DNA of 64,000 nt from positions 1 to 64,000 of IMG/VR virus record IMGVR_UViG_3300043395_002615; one strand, written 5' to 3'. This document shows positions 44,564 through 52,462 of the stretch, in pieces; the first letter of the stretch is position 1; each line of letters starts with the position of its first letter. A program made the position numbers and the translations under genes. This stretch comes from a virus. Under the pieces are notes generated by a model. It was given only the letters and a program-made list of their open reading frames with translations. It was not told the origin of the DNA and did not search any database.

Positions 44564-46590
44564 CCCAAATCAATCTCACAGACGTCAGTGGTGCAGAACT
44601 TCTCGCCAGCACCCTCATTGGCCTTGGTGTAGAGAGCCTCAAGATCAAGTGGCTTAATCTTCTTCATCATCTTGATTGCCTCTTCCTCAGAGATTGGCTC
44701 ATATGGAGCCTGAGCATAAGTAGTACCCTCATCACTGATTGGAAGGAAAGAAAGGCTCTTGACCTGACCCTGAAGTGAACGAAGTAGAGGAGAAATTTCC
44801 TTCTGCTCATCAGGCTTAAATGAAACAGTTACAGAAACCATATTATCTGCCCAGTAACGCTGAGCCATTGCAGCAAGAGAAGCCTTCTCCCAAATAGAAA
44901 CCTCAAGTTCTGATCGAACCTCAAGACCCTTAGTTGGGAATGAAGCAACAGCAGTAGTCTTGGAATCCATCACATCGTCCTCAATATGATAGCCAGCCTT
45001 CTTAAGAATTGGAAGAAGTGGATCTGTCTTGTGGAAACGGATACGACGAATGTAATAACCAGAAGTTGTAGGCCAATGAACGCCGGAAGTGGTACCAGCA
45101 ATAATAGATGTTGTACCTGCAGGCTTAACGGTTGTCAGCTTAACAGAGTTTCTTACACCAAGCCACTCACTGTATTTAGTATCAACGTTCTCAAGATACT
45201 GATAACCTTCATCCATCCAATACTGCATGTCTGACCATGAGCGATTCTCAATGAAGTCAACGATGCCGGTCATCGAAATACCGATACGACGGTTTCGGGT
45301 GATAACCTCATTTGTCTCAGCCCAAGTTGAAGGCATAAGAGTTACAGCCTTAGCATACATATATGCATGCTTGACAGACTTCTTAAAGTCAGCAAATGTC
45401 TCATGCTTAGAAGGATAAAGTTCAACAAGGCAGCAGAACTCGCTTGACTCAAGAGAAATCTCTGCACATGGATTACAACCAGAAACACGATAGTCGCGAT
45501 TATTCTCTGGATCTGCCATCCTACCAAAACGACGCATCATATCTAGCCAGATAACACCGGGCTCACCATTGATGGCAATCTTGTCAACGAGATGATCAAG
45601 ACTATCGCCAGAGTTAATAAGAACAGAATTATTTGAGGTCCAAGCCCAACCATCAGGACCAGTACGCTCTGCGTTCTCTGGAAGATTCCAGTTCTTTAGA
45701 TTTACGTAGTCATCATCTTCAGCTTCACCAAGAGCAATTAGTGCAGAGCGTCGTGCGCCACCAGCAACTACAGCCTTACCAAGTTTATTCATAATATCTA
45801 CGATATCTCTGCTAGTAATCTTTTCACCGTGACGACCAGCAAACTGCTTATTAATCGATTCATGAACATCCATCAATGGGCCTGGGCCAGAAGCAGTGCC
45901 ACCAAATGACTTAAGTGGAGCACCTGCTGGGCGCACCTCTGAGTAATCAAACTCAATTGGCTGACGATTCTTAAAGAAGAAAGACTCAAGTTGGGCAGCG
46001 ATTGACTCGCTCCAACCCTCACGAGTGTCAGGGACAACGAACTTAACTGGATCGCCAGTTGGCTCCCAGATTGTTAGTTTGCCAGCACCATTTGTATCGA
46101 AACCAACACCAACACCATTCATGGACATTTCCATAAGGCGTGAGAATGGCATTGTTGCCTCATAGGCTGAATGGGTGCTGAGCTTCTCAGTTGAGATGAA
46201 TGCACAGTTATTTAGACTTGAGTTTGACTGATTTAGGTGGACGTACTCTGTACCCATTGCCCACATGCCACGACCGGGTGGTGTCCACTTGAAGTGAAAC
46301 ATGCGATCAAATGCATCTTGTGCAGCCTTTTGAGCCTTGAACTCATTCCATGGGGTACGCTGGTGGGCACAGTGATCTTTCAGAATTGAATACATGCCTT
46401 CAATACAACGACGGCAAACCTCGTACCACTTCTCCTTAGTACCATCAGCCTTCTTACGGCTATACTTGGTTAGGAAAGTTAGCTCGCTTAGAGAGTTTCC
46501 ACCACCAATGTCAAATCCCCAATCGACTTCTTTATTCTCGTACTCCTCAATAAATGAGTCTGAAAGATGGAAGGAAAGAAAGTCTGACAT
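44560..46590 (-). CDS. nrdJ: Class II ribonucleoside-triphosphate reductase, B12-dependent (676 aa)
   Basis: Makes dNTPs from NTPs using adenosylcobalamin, independent of oxygen. The active-site box NPCAEISLES places Cys375 and Glu377; two more redox Cys at the C-terminus (CTTDVCEI, Cys666/Cys671) are re-reduced by thioredoxin. SNSSLNNCAFIS supplies the other active-site Cys (about residue 128). Length and domain order match the monomeric Lactobacillus-type enzyme. AGGAGG is placed five bases from ATG. With dCMP deaminase and ThyX it supplies precursors for phage DNA. Confidence 0.92.
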   Translation of the reverse strand: MSDFLSFHLSDSFIEEYENKEVDWGFDIGGGNSLSELTFLTKYSRKKADGTKEKWYEVCRRCIEGMYSILKDHCAHQRTPWNEFKAQKAAQDAFDRMFHFKWTPPGRGMWAMGTEYVHLNQSNSSLNNCAFISTEKLSTHSAYEATMPFSRLMEMSMNGVGVGFDTNGAGKLTIWEPTGDPVKFVVPDTREGWSESIAAQLESFFFKNRQPIEFDYSEVRPAGAPLKSFGGTASGPGPLMDVHESINKQFAGRHGEKITSRDIVDIMNKLGKAVVAGGARRSALIALGEAEDDDYVNLKNWNLPENAERTGPDGWAWTSNNSVLINSGDSLDHLVDKIAINGEPGVIWLDMMRRFGRMADPENNRDYRVSGCNPCAEISLESSEFCCLVELYPSKHETFADFKKSVKHAYMYAKAVTLMPSTWAETNEVITRNRRIGISMTGIVDFIENRSWSDMQYWMDEGYQYLENVDTKYSEWLGVRNSVKLTTVKPAGTTSIIAGTTSGVHWPTTSGYYIRRIRFHKTDPLLPILKKAGYHIEDDVMDSKTTAVASFPTKGLEVRSELEVSIWEKASLAAMAQRYWADNMVSVTVSFKPDEQKEISPLLRSLQGQVKSLSFLPISDEGTTYAQAPYEPISEEEAIKMMKKIKPLDLEALYTKANEGAGEKFCTTDVCEIDLG

Positions 46591-46641
46591 TGGGGCCTCC
46601 TAGAAGATTTACAGATTATTTACGACAAATGTTGTAGAAAT

Positions 46642-46677
46642 AAAAGAGAGGTGTGGAAAGCGGGTGACCTCTCTTTT
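46642..46677 (-). terminator. Strong terminator between sigma factor and RNR genes
   Basis: AAAAGAGAGGT (46642-46652) pairs perfectly over 11 bp with ACCTCTCTTTT (46667-46677), 14-base loop, and on the minus strand ends in TTTTATTTC. It lies 24 bases after the sigma stop. Because it also has T's on the plus strand, it might work in both directions. Confidence 0.85.
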
Positions 46678-46700
46678 GGGACAATAATAACTGAGGCAAA

Positions 46701-47441
46701 TCAGTCAGGAACACAAGATTTCCAAATGAAATCTAGAGCCCCCGTGTGGATCTGACAAACCCTTGACTCAGTTACCTCAAGCATCTCACCAATCTCTTTA
46801 AGAGAAAGACCCTCAATATAATGCAAGAAGAACACAGTCTTTTGCTGACTGCTAAGATCCTTAAACGAATCAAAAATCTTTTCTCTCAAAACTAAAAGAT
46901 CTTCTTCATCTAAAACCTGATAGTTATTTGACTCATCAGGAATAATATCTGAAAGTTTAAAAGAATCTCCATCAGAATTAATAACTTCATCAATATTAAA
47001 AACTGAAGCGGTACTACCAGCACCCTTAATTCTTGATATATCTTTTATATTCCAACCTAGTGCTTCAGCAACTTCTTCATCACTTGGCTCTCGTCCCAGA
47101 TCATTGGACAATTTCTCTGAAACAAAATCAATCTCACGATTCTTAGACCTTAAAGAACGTGGAGCCCAATCAAACTGACGAAGCCTATCAAGAATTTCTC
47201 CACGAATTCTAAAACTGGCATAGGTTTCAAACTTATAACCATACGATGAATCATATTTTGTAATAGCATCCATCAGTCCAATAAAACCATCTGAAACAAG
47301 ATCATCATAGTCTACGTGATTAGGTAGACCTCTGGCGATGGAAGCAGCAGTGCTCTTAACAAGATATTCATAGGCAATAACTAAATCTTGAAAAGTAGAA
47401 CCATCAATTAAATATTGATTCCATAATTTTTCTGTATCCAT
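46701..47441 (-). CDS. FliA/WhiG-type RNA polymerase sigma factor (246 aa)
   Basis: ATG 47441 (MDTEKLWNQYL) or 47450 are both possible. Region 2 is clear: NHVDYDDLVSDGFIGLMDAI, FETYASFRIRGEILDRLR and a FDWAPRSLR box characteristic of sigma-28. Region 3 follows with GREPSDEEVAEALG, and region 4 ends with LSLKEIGEMLEVTESRVCQIH. It would redirect host RNA polymerase to a phage-specific promoter set, presumably the late virion operon. First gene of the minus-strand block, next to the structured intergenic region. Confidence 0.9.
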   Translation of the reverse strand: MDTEKLWNQYLIDGSTFQDLVIAYEYLVKSTAASIARGLPNHVDYDDLVSDGFIGLMDAITKYDSSYGYKFETYASFRIRGEILDRLRQFDWAPRSLRSKNREIDFVSEKLSNDLGREPSDEEVAEALGWNIKDISRIKGAGSTASVFNIDEVINSDGDSFKLSDIIPDESNNYQVLDEEDLLVLREKIFDSFKDLSSQQKTVFFLHYIEGLSLKEIGEMLEVTESRVCQIHTGALDFIWKSCVPD

Positions 47442-47450
47442 AAAAAGCAT

Positions 47451-48041
47451 CTTAATGGTAAGAATACTTATTTAAACACAAAATCAAAAGAACTTATTTC
47501 TCAGTCGAAACAGACTTCACCCCACCCCACAGGGAAAAACAGCAAAACTGTAACGGTCGGTGTCTTCACCTAAATGATATCTCAATCACTGGATCAGATT
47601 ACTACTCAGCAAGTTGCTTAGATGAAACTGCCCAGACGTTCCTTTACCAGTTTCCCTGCTTTTCGCTTGGGACGGCACTGATGACGGATTGCCCACCGGA
47701 AGAGTCAAGGCCACCTTCAGTCCTGCGGCGCTGTATGGGGCGCATCCCACAATCTTCATTCAGTTTTCTAAGCAAGCCGAGTGTAGGTCACGCTCAGCGA
47801 TTGTAATAACGCGAGCACAGAAACCAGGCTCTTCGAGGAGAATTTGTCTTAATGTAGATAAGGAACAGAGCTCTCGAGTCGTCCGGGTGCGACCGTCCAG
47901 TTATCTAGATAATATCATATTCCCTGACATCTTCCTGGGAATCACACGAGCATTGTTTTCATTTGCGACCGATCCGGTCCATTATGTTAACAAAACTGTC
48001 GTTATAGATACTGTAGCGACAGTCGCCTGAAAGGTTTCCCA
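47451..48041 (+). ncRNA. Structured 590-base gene-free region, candidate large noncoding RNA or leader
   Basis: No convincing gene in a genome that otherwise leaves almost no gaps. A long-range helix pairs 47614-47622 with 47767-47775 (9 bp, TTGCTTAGA) continued by 47625-47630 with 47761-47766 (6 bp, AAACTG) across a 2-base bulge. Local hairpins: 47539-47551 (ACAG/CTGT), 47559-47570 (GGTG/CACC), 47919-47942 (ATTCCC/GGGAAT), 47967-47979 (GACCG/CGGTC), 47996-48022 (CTGTCG/CGACAG). Base composition is more GC-rich than neighbours. Strand is uncertain; plus is given because it leads into the gene at 48042. It may also carry divergent promoters. Confidence 0.5.
47996..48026 (+). promoter_or_regulatory. 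Two mutually exclusive hairpins before the metallophosphoesterase ribosome site
   Basis: CTGTCG (47996-48001) can pair with CGACAG (48017-48022), or GCGA (48016-48019) with TCGC (48023-48026) around CAG. The two share bases and cannot form together. They stand immediately before GAAAGG, the ribosome site for the 48042 gene, so switching would change its accessibility. Functional role is inference. Confidence 0.35.
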
Positions 48042-49385
48042 ATGGCACAAAAGCCCAAGGGGGTTGCCGACCACCCAGCAAAAGATCTGATGGAACAGAT
48101 CTGGAAGTCTGGTGGTCGTGCCAAAGATATCGTTGCTTTCTTGGAGGAGAACTCCCTACCTCTTGTAAAAGAAGCAACTATTGCTCGTTATGGTCAGAGA
48201 TTCTGGAATGAGCAGATCAAGATCACTACAGAGTCTGAATCTCCTGAAGATATTGCTACCACTATAAAAAAGATTGAAGATAGTGGTGTAGCTCGTGTAG
48301 TAAAGCTTTCTCATTCAAAAAAGAAGTATCCTGGATGGGAAAAAATTAATGGTGAAAATATTCAGGTAGAAAAAGAGTCTAACTCTTGGAATATTGATCT
48401 TGTTCCATCTCTACCTGCTCCAGATAAAGCATCTATTGGATCTTTTAAGATTAATGTTAAGGGTGTTAAGAAGCAGTCGAAGCCACATGGCTGGAATGTT
48501 GGGCTTGTTGTGCCTGACCCACAGATCGGATATTTCCGTGATGTGGATGGAAATTTGACGACAACCCACGACGAGGCAGCCCTGAACGTGGTTCATCAAA
48601 TTGGTGTATATCTTAATAACACCTATGGTCTTGACCTTACGGTTATCCTCGGGGACAACCACGACTTCAGTGCTTTCTCTACACATAGAAGCGCACCTGG
48701 CTATACGACCAATACCCAGTTAGAGATTGATCGCTTTGGAACTGAAGTTGCGTTGCAGCGTGAGATTGCTCCTAATGCGGAAATTGTAGTGTTGAGCGGA
48801 AATCACGACGACCGCCTTAACAAGGCTATCGTAGATAAGCTTCCTGCTCTTGCTGGAATATCTAAAGCAAATAGCAGAGATCCAATCCTTTCAATTGCAA
48901 ATCTTTGTAGATTTGATGAATATGATATTACTTCAATAGAGGCATATCCTGATGGAGAATACTGGGCAAATGAATACCTAAGATTTGAACACGGATCAAA
49001 GGTTTCATCTGCTCCAGGCAGCACTGCTGCAAAATATCTATCAGATCTTAAAGTGTCCACAATCTATGGACACACGCACCGTCAAGAACTGGTATACTCA
49101 AGAATCCGTGGCAGAGGTTGGACAAGACCCATCTTTGCTGGGACACCGGGGACAACAGCAAGAATTGATGGCGTCCTTCCTTCAGGGCAGACCGGAATCA
49201 CATCGAAGGGTAAGCAGGCTGGAAACTTCACAGAGAAGTGGCAGCAGGGTATCTTTGTGGTCTGGTATCAGCCAGAAGGTGATCAAAAAGCAGTAGTCGA
49301 ACCCGTTCTTATAGAAGAAGGATCTGCCTTCTACAGTGGTCAGATATTTGAGTCCACTGTAAATAAGAACGGGGATGAGTTATGA
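48042..49385 (+). CDS. Calcineurin-like metallophosphoesterase with N-terminal helical domain (447 aa)
   Basis: Metal-binding motifs in order: VVPDPQIGYF (D-x-Q variant of D-x-H), VILGDNHDF (GDNHD), VLSGNHDDR (GNHD/E) and IYGHTHR (GHxH). Residues 1-60 (HPAKDLMEQIWKSGGRAKDIVAFL) look like a helix-turn-helix module. This combination resembles phage DNA-binding phosphoesterases that may act as nucleases or nucleotide phosphatases. AAAGG lies seven bases from ATG. First gene of the plus-strand block; the substrate is not known. Confidence 0.82.
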   Translation: MAQKPKGVADHPAKDLMEQIWKSGGRAKDIVAFLEENSLPLVKEATIARYGQRFWNEQIKITTESESPEDIATTIKKIEDSGVARVVKLSHSKKKYPGWEKINGENIQVEKESNSWNIDLVPSLPAPDKASIGSFKINVKGVKKQSKPHGWNVGLVVPDPQIGYFRDVDGNLTTTHDEAALNVVHQIGVYLNNTYGLDLTVILGDNHDFSAFSTHRSAPGYTTNTQLEIDRFGTEVALQREIAPNAEIVVLSGNHDDRLNKAIVDKLPALAGISKANSRDPILSIANLCRFDEYDITSIEAYPDGEYWANEYLRFEHGSKVSSAPGSTAAKYLSDLKVSTIYGHTHRQELVYSRIRGRGWTRPIFAGTPGTTARIDGVLPSGQTGITSKGKQAGNFTEKWQQGIFVVWYQPEGDQKAVVEPVLIEEGSAFYSGQIFESTVNKNGDEL

Positions 49386-49666
49386 GTTCAGAAGAGAACG
49401 AAGAAAGCCCCGAAATAATTGATGTAGAAAAGCTTTCAGACCTCGGAACTGGTCTTCATGTAATCACTATTACATTTGATAGTGATCCAGATGTTTTCCC
49501 TGAAGTTCATTTAGGGGATTGCTCACCATGGGTTGCGCTTACAATTCTTAAGCTTGCAATGGAAAGCATAGAAATACTATTACCACCAATTAATGTTTCT
49601 TATAAAGGCGATACGATTCTTCAGCATTCAAATTTTGAAGATGAACAAGACCAAGAAGATCTATAA
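49382..49666 (+). CDS. Acidic hypothetical protein (94 aa)
   Basis: ATGA overlap with the phosphoesterase stop, so co-translated. Acidic ends (SSEENEESPEIIDVE ... FEDEQDQEDL) around a beta/alpha core (HVITITFDSDPDVFPEVHLGD, WVALTILKLAMESIEIL). No family recognised. Confidence 0.65.
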   Translation: MSSEENEESPEIIDVEKLSDLGTGLHVITITFDSDPDVFPEVHLGDCSPWVALTILKLAMESIEILLPPINVSYKGDTILQHSNFEDEQDQEDL

Positions 49667-49826
49667 TTCCATACGAGAGAGCCTATTAAACTAATTATAA
49701 GATTGTGGAAACTAACCAAGGATCACCACTTGACTTAGATCTTGTGGACTCTGATGGTGAAAGTGGAAGCTATCGTAAAATATACTGAAATATATTTTAT
49801 TAAAAATCTTCAATAGAAGAGGGATA
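49667..49826. other. Short intergenic stretch before a terminator
   Basis: Contains a 27-codon open frame from GTG 49705 to TGA 49788 without a clear ribosome site, which I do not call as a gene. The remainder is AT-rich. Its 3' part runs into the terminator stem at 49816-49850. Confidence 0.4.
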
Positions 49827-49856
49827 CTAACTATGTTGGTATCCCTCTTCTTTATT
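49816..49856 (+). terminator. Rho-independent terminator ending the phosphoesterase transcript
   Basis: GAAGAGGGATAC (49816-49827) pairs perfectly over 12 bp with GTATCCCTCTTC (49839-49850), 11-base loop, followed by TTTATTT. Its right part overlaps the 3' end of a convergent minus-strand gene (49827-49994), an economical arrangement. Confidence 0.88.
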
Positions 49857-49994
49857 TGTAAGATCATAGTAGTCTTTTGGATGATTATAACAATCCTGAC
49901 AAAGTCCCATTATCTTAGACGGCTTATAATCTATTTCTCCACAATTAAGACAACACTCATCTTCATCAAGAAACTCTTCAAATTGCCTAGACAT
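49827..49994 (-). CDS. Small zinc-ribbon protein (55 aa)
   Basis: ATG 49994, AAAGG six bases upstream, stop TAG 49829-49827. Encodes ECCLNCGEID and GLCQDCYNH, two C-x2-C knuckles about 14 residues apart, as in a rubredoxin-like zinc ribbon. It overlaps the stop of the DUF192-like gene by eight bases. Third zinc-ribbon-type protein in this short operon. Role unknown. Confidence 0.7.
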   Translation of the reverse strand: MSRQFEEFLDEDECCLNCGEIDYKPSKIMGLCQDCYNHPKDYYDLTNKEEGYQHS

Positions 49995-50388
49995 TAAATA
50001 CCTTTAAATTGCTTTTTGGCAGATTACCTGCCAGTGTTTCAACTACATATGTATATGGCTTTGGAGAAAACAGCGGTGCGTTGCTTCCAGCCTTATAAGT
50101 ACCTGACTTGATTAGAACTCCGCTTGAATCAAACCAAGCGATATCAAGATCAAAGCCCATATCCGCAACTGTAAATGGTGTGAATGATGGCTTATCATAA
50201 AAGAACATCATTCCATCAAGATCAAGATATGGAATTGTTGCAAGACCAATAGCTTTCTCTTCTTTATTCATTGCAACATAAACTTCAAGAACCTCTCCGT
50301 TATCAAAAGAAATATCGATAACATTAAAGTTCTCTAACAACCTTGCTGTCGCAACAGCTGCTTGCATTTTATCTGTCCAATTATTCAT
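49987..50388 (-). CDS. DUF192-like protein (133 aa)
   Basis: The central part KAIGLATIPYLDLDGMMFFYDKP followed by FTVADMGFDLDIAWFDSSGVLI keeps the DUF192 pattern: an atGLm segment, a GMlF box, an F-M/D-fDLDi segment. DUF192 proteins are small extracytoplasmic beta-barrels of unknown function; this copy lacks a signal peptide. In the zinc-ribbon operon. Confidence 0.7.
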   Translation of the reverse strand: MNNWTDKMQAAVATARLLENFNVIDISFDNGEVLEVYVAMNKEEKAIGLATIPYLDLDGMMFFYDKPSFTPFTVADMGFDLDIAWFDSSGVLIKSGTYKAGSNAPLFSPKPYTYVVETLAGNLPKSNLKVFNV

Positions 50389-50411
50389 AACAATTGATCG
50401 GCATTCAAAAT

Positions 50412-50675
50412 TTATAATTCATAAAATACAGAAATTTTATGAGAACAAAAAAGTGCAGAATCTTCGCCAACCATTAAATAGTTCCTTGCTTGAAAATGGT
50501 GGAATATTGCAGAGTTAGAGCTAATCCAAGCGAAAGTTTCTTTCTTGGAATCCGGAGCGCATCTACACGCCTGCTCAGCAGAGCCAGAACGAATAAAGTC
50601 AAGATCAATATCGCAACCACAGTTTTGGCAAAAAAGATCTATATTTGGGATTCCTGCTGGTTTAGACATCATCAA
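50412..50675 (-). CDS. Small zinc-ribbon-like protein (87 aa)
   Basis: Near the N-terminus FCQNCGCDID then ACRCAPDSKKE, a C-x2-C-x-C plus C-x-C pattern that may bind one zinc. The ATG at 50675 is followed by two further Mets; the real start may be 50669 (MSKPAGIP). Overlaps the preceding gene by 14 bases. No family recognised. Confidence 0.6.
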   Translation of the reverse strand: MMMSKPAGIPNIDLFCQNCGCDIDLDFIRSGSAEQACRCAPDSKKETFAWISSNSAIFHHFQARNYLMVGEDSALFCSHKISVFYEL

Positions 50676-50985
50676 AACCTAGCTGAATAGATATATCAGT
50701 GATTGGATCTGTAACTGTTTTGTTTTCAAAATCAAAAGAAAGAGTTGGAACTATAGCATAGTTTTTTCTTAGACTATAAATATATGTAGCATTACCTACA
50801 AACTCTGTCCAAACAAGGTTTTCATCAAGCAAAGCAACAAATCCTATTTGATGAACATCATCAATAGATGCTTCATATATATCTTGAATTTTTATAGATA
50901 GTTTTGTTGAACCACAATCTGGACATATACTCATAAAGCTATGGCTAGAGAAATGCTGTCCGCATGTGTGACAAAAAGTAAACAT
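50662..50985 (-). CDS. Zinc-ribbon protein (107 aa)
   Basis: MFTFCHTCGQHFSSHSF then SICPDCGSTK: two C-x2-C knuckles 15-16 residues apart at residues 5-25. Followed by a beta-rich domain (YIYSLRKNYAIVPTLSFDF). First gene of a four-gene minus-strand operon that is divergent from the ParB-like gene at 51026. Confidence 0.7.
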   Translation of the reverse strand: MFTFCHTCGQHFSSHSFMSICPDCGSTKLSIKIQDIYEASIDDVHQIGFVALLDENLVWTEFVGNATYIYSLRKNYAIVPTLSFDFENKTVTDPITDISIQLGFDDV

Positions 50986-51025
50986 TGTGTGCTAAATTTA
51001 TCTCAAGCACAACAATTTTTATCTT

Positions 51026-51427
51026 ATGAAGAATCAAGATTTCTGGGGATCAGAATTTATAGATGATGGAAACTTCGGGGCAATCAAAGAAGTATTTTCA
51101 TCACTGAAGTATTTGCCATTGGATTTAGTTCTTTATGTTGCTGACCAATCATATCTTGGCCAAATTTGGCTTAGAGATAAAGAGCATATAGAAAATCTTA
51201 TTTTATCTATACAAGCAAATGGGTTTGAAAACCCTGGGCTCATTGACTTCGACAACACTTCTGTAAGGCTCACAGACGGAAACCACAGATTAGTTGCGGC
51301 GCAACACTTGGGTCTGCAATACTTCCCCATCGAACTTCGACAAGTCGATGAAATTAAAGTAAGATCAGTAAGACTATATAACTTCTTCCAAAAAATATTG
51401 GAGTCACAATGGCAGGACCAAAACTAA
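51026..51427 (+). CDS. ParB-like nuclease-domain protein (133 aa)
   Basis: The core RDKEHIENLILSIQANGFENP then VRLTDGNHRLVAAQHLG matches the ParB/sulfiredoxin fold; DGNHR is the DGxHR signature of the ParB/DndB-type CTPase/nuclease domain. Stand-alone domain with no HTH, unlike the fusion at 62289. No ribosome site lies before the ATG, so it may be leaderless. Function unknown; related domains act in DNA modification, nicking or partition. Confidence 0.75.
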   Translation: MKNQDFWGSEFIDDGNFGAIKEVFSSLKYLPLDLVLYVADQSYLGQIWLRDKEHIENLILSIQANGFENPGLIDFDNTSVRLTDGNHRLVAAQHLGLQYFPIELRQVDEIKVRSVRLYNFFQKILESQWQDQN

Positions 51428-51699
51428 AAAAGAATGTTCCATTCCAGCCTTCAGGGGATACCACAAGAATAATTTCTCTTGGTGGTGGAACTTGGGCCTA
51501 CCTATTTGATCATCTTGGTAAGACTCAGCATCTTCCACGCAACTCAGAAGAGTTTGCTGCAAAGTGCAAAGAGACTGATGATATTATGAATGGTAAAATT
51601 ACAGCAGAGCTTGAGGCTCTTGGCTGGACTGATGTTATTGAGAGGATGAACGCAGATGTTGAATCACCTGAAGAGTCTGTGGCAGAAGACGCAAACTGA
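51409..51699 (+). CDS. Hypothetical protein (96 aa)
   Basis: MAGPKLKKNVPFQPSGD; beta N-terminus (RIISLGGGTWAYLFD) and an acidic helical C-terminus (ESPEESVAEDAN). Overlaps the ParB-like gene and the next coiled-coil gene by 19 and 44 bases. Family not recognised. Confidence 0.6.
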   Translation: MAGPKLKKNVPFQPSGDTTRIISLGGGTWAYLFDHLGKTQHLPRNSEEFAAKCKETDDIMNGKITAELEALGWTDVIERMNADVESPEESVAEDAN

Positions 51700-51955
51700 A
51701 TCAGAGCGAATCGCCAATGCGGAACTCCGTCAACGTCGTCGTGAAATCGTTGAGGTAATGCAGGAAAACGCCAAACTGCGTAAACGTATTGACGAACTTG
51801 AGTCTGCAATTCGTGAGCATCGCGACTTTGACCCGATTGAGTCTGCTAAGGTTCAACCTGACCTAGACCGTAAACTTTGGTCTGTGCTAGATTCAGGTCA
51901 TAAGTCTTGGGAAGAATATAAAGCTGAACATAATAATTTTAGAGTAGATCTTTAA
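51656..51955 (+). CDS. Coiled-coil hypothetical protein (99 aa)
   Basis: Charged heptad pattern at about residues 12-58 (RQRRREIVEVMQENAKLRKR, then IDELESAIREH) strongly predicts a coiled coil. C-terminal LDSGHKSWEEYKAEHNNF. The start may lie further in than 51656 because of the 44-base overlap; the coiled-coil part is secure. Confidence 0.65.
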   Translation: MLNHLKSLWQKTQTESERIANAELRQRRREIVEVMQENAKLRKRIDELESAIREHRDFDPIESAKVQPDLDRKLWSVLDSGHKSWEEYKAEHNNFRVDL

Positions 51956-51964
51956 GGGGAATCA

Positions 51965-52072
51965 GTGAATACAACACTTCTATTTTTTATTATTGGTTTC
52001 ACATCATCTTTGGTAGGTTTTGCAGCGGGATACTTTGCTGGTGATAAGGCTGCTGAGATAAATGAGCGATGA
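51965..52072 (+). CDS. Small single-pass membrane protein (35 aa)
   Basis: GTG at 51965 with AAGGGGA upstream encodes MNTTLLFFIIGFTSSLVGFA followed by AGYFAGDKAAEINER and TGA at 52070-52072. One hydrophobic helix (residues 4-25) and a short charged tail. The next gene starts within its end. Such small proteins occur in phage early operons; role unknown (membrane-targeting, exclusion or lysis timing possible). Confidence 0.6.
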   Translation: MNTTLLFFIIGFTSSLVGFAAGYFAGDKAAEINER

Positions 52073-52373
52073 TAATATGTATCCCATGTATCCAGTTAGC
52101 GATAATGAGCGTGGGCAATTAGCTAATATGCTTCGTAGTTATGGTGAGGCATCACGGAATATCAGTCCGTTAGTTGGCTTAAAGTTACCACCTTATGTAG
52201 CAGAAAAATTTTTTCGTGCTGCTGACCTATTAGATATTGATAATGGTGTGGATATAGTTTCCGATGCTCTACGCCACTTTGCAGAACGTGCACTTTCCTG
52301 CTGGGAAGGTTCCGATGCTGATGAAGCAATCGAAGTAATGAATCAGGCTGCTAGCATACTTGATAAAAATTAG
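52062..52373 (+). CDS. Hypothetical protein (103 aa)
   Basis: MSDDNMYPMYPVSDNERGQL; helical protein with KLPPYVAEKFFRAADLLDIDNG and ALRHFAERALSCWEG. Overlaps the small membrane protein. No family recognised. Confidence 0.6.
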   Translation: MSDDNMYPMYPVSDNERGQLANMLRSYGEASRNISPLVGLKLPPYVAEKFFRAADLLDIDNGVDIVSDALRHFAERALSCWEGSDADEAIEVMNQAASILDKN

Positions 52374-52378
52374 ATCGT

Positions 52379-52454
52379 GTGATGGTGGTGTAAGGAAAAC
52401 ACAGTCTATTTCCGATAGAAAACTGCTGGGATCGGCACTCAGCCCATCACTCCA
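52379..52454 (+). tRNA. Degenerate tRNA-like element, tRNA-Gly(TCC) if functional
   Basis: 76 bases ending TCCA. Acceptor GTGATGG (52379-52385) pairs fully with CCATCAC (52444-52450); U73 then CCA. D-arm GTGT/ACAC (52388-52391 / 52399-52402) with GG in the loop. Anticodon arm has a mismatch at its first pair and a 7-base loop TTTCCGA giving anticodon TCC (52411-52413). T-arm is abnormal: six pairs GCTGGG/CTCAGC and loop ATCGGCA instead of TTCRANY. U73 fits glycine. It is either a divergent tRNA, a tRNA-like decoy or a decaying gene. Confidence 0.5.
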
Positions 52455-52462
52455 AGGTTGAT

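Noticed and set aside
47490-47530. GTTTCGACT-like string on the minus strand resembling the start of tmRNA
   Set aside because: A tmRNA starting there would run into the sigma factor gene, and no matching acceptor stem or TTCGATTC-type T-arm is present.
47689-48030. Plus-strand 113-codon frame in the structured gap
   Set aside because: TTG start with no ribosome site, no domain recognised, and it overlaps several RNA helices; better read as noncoding.
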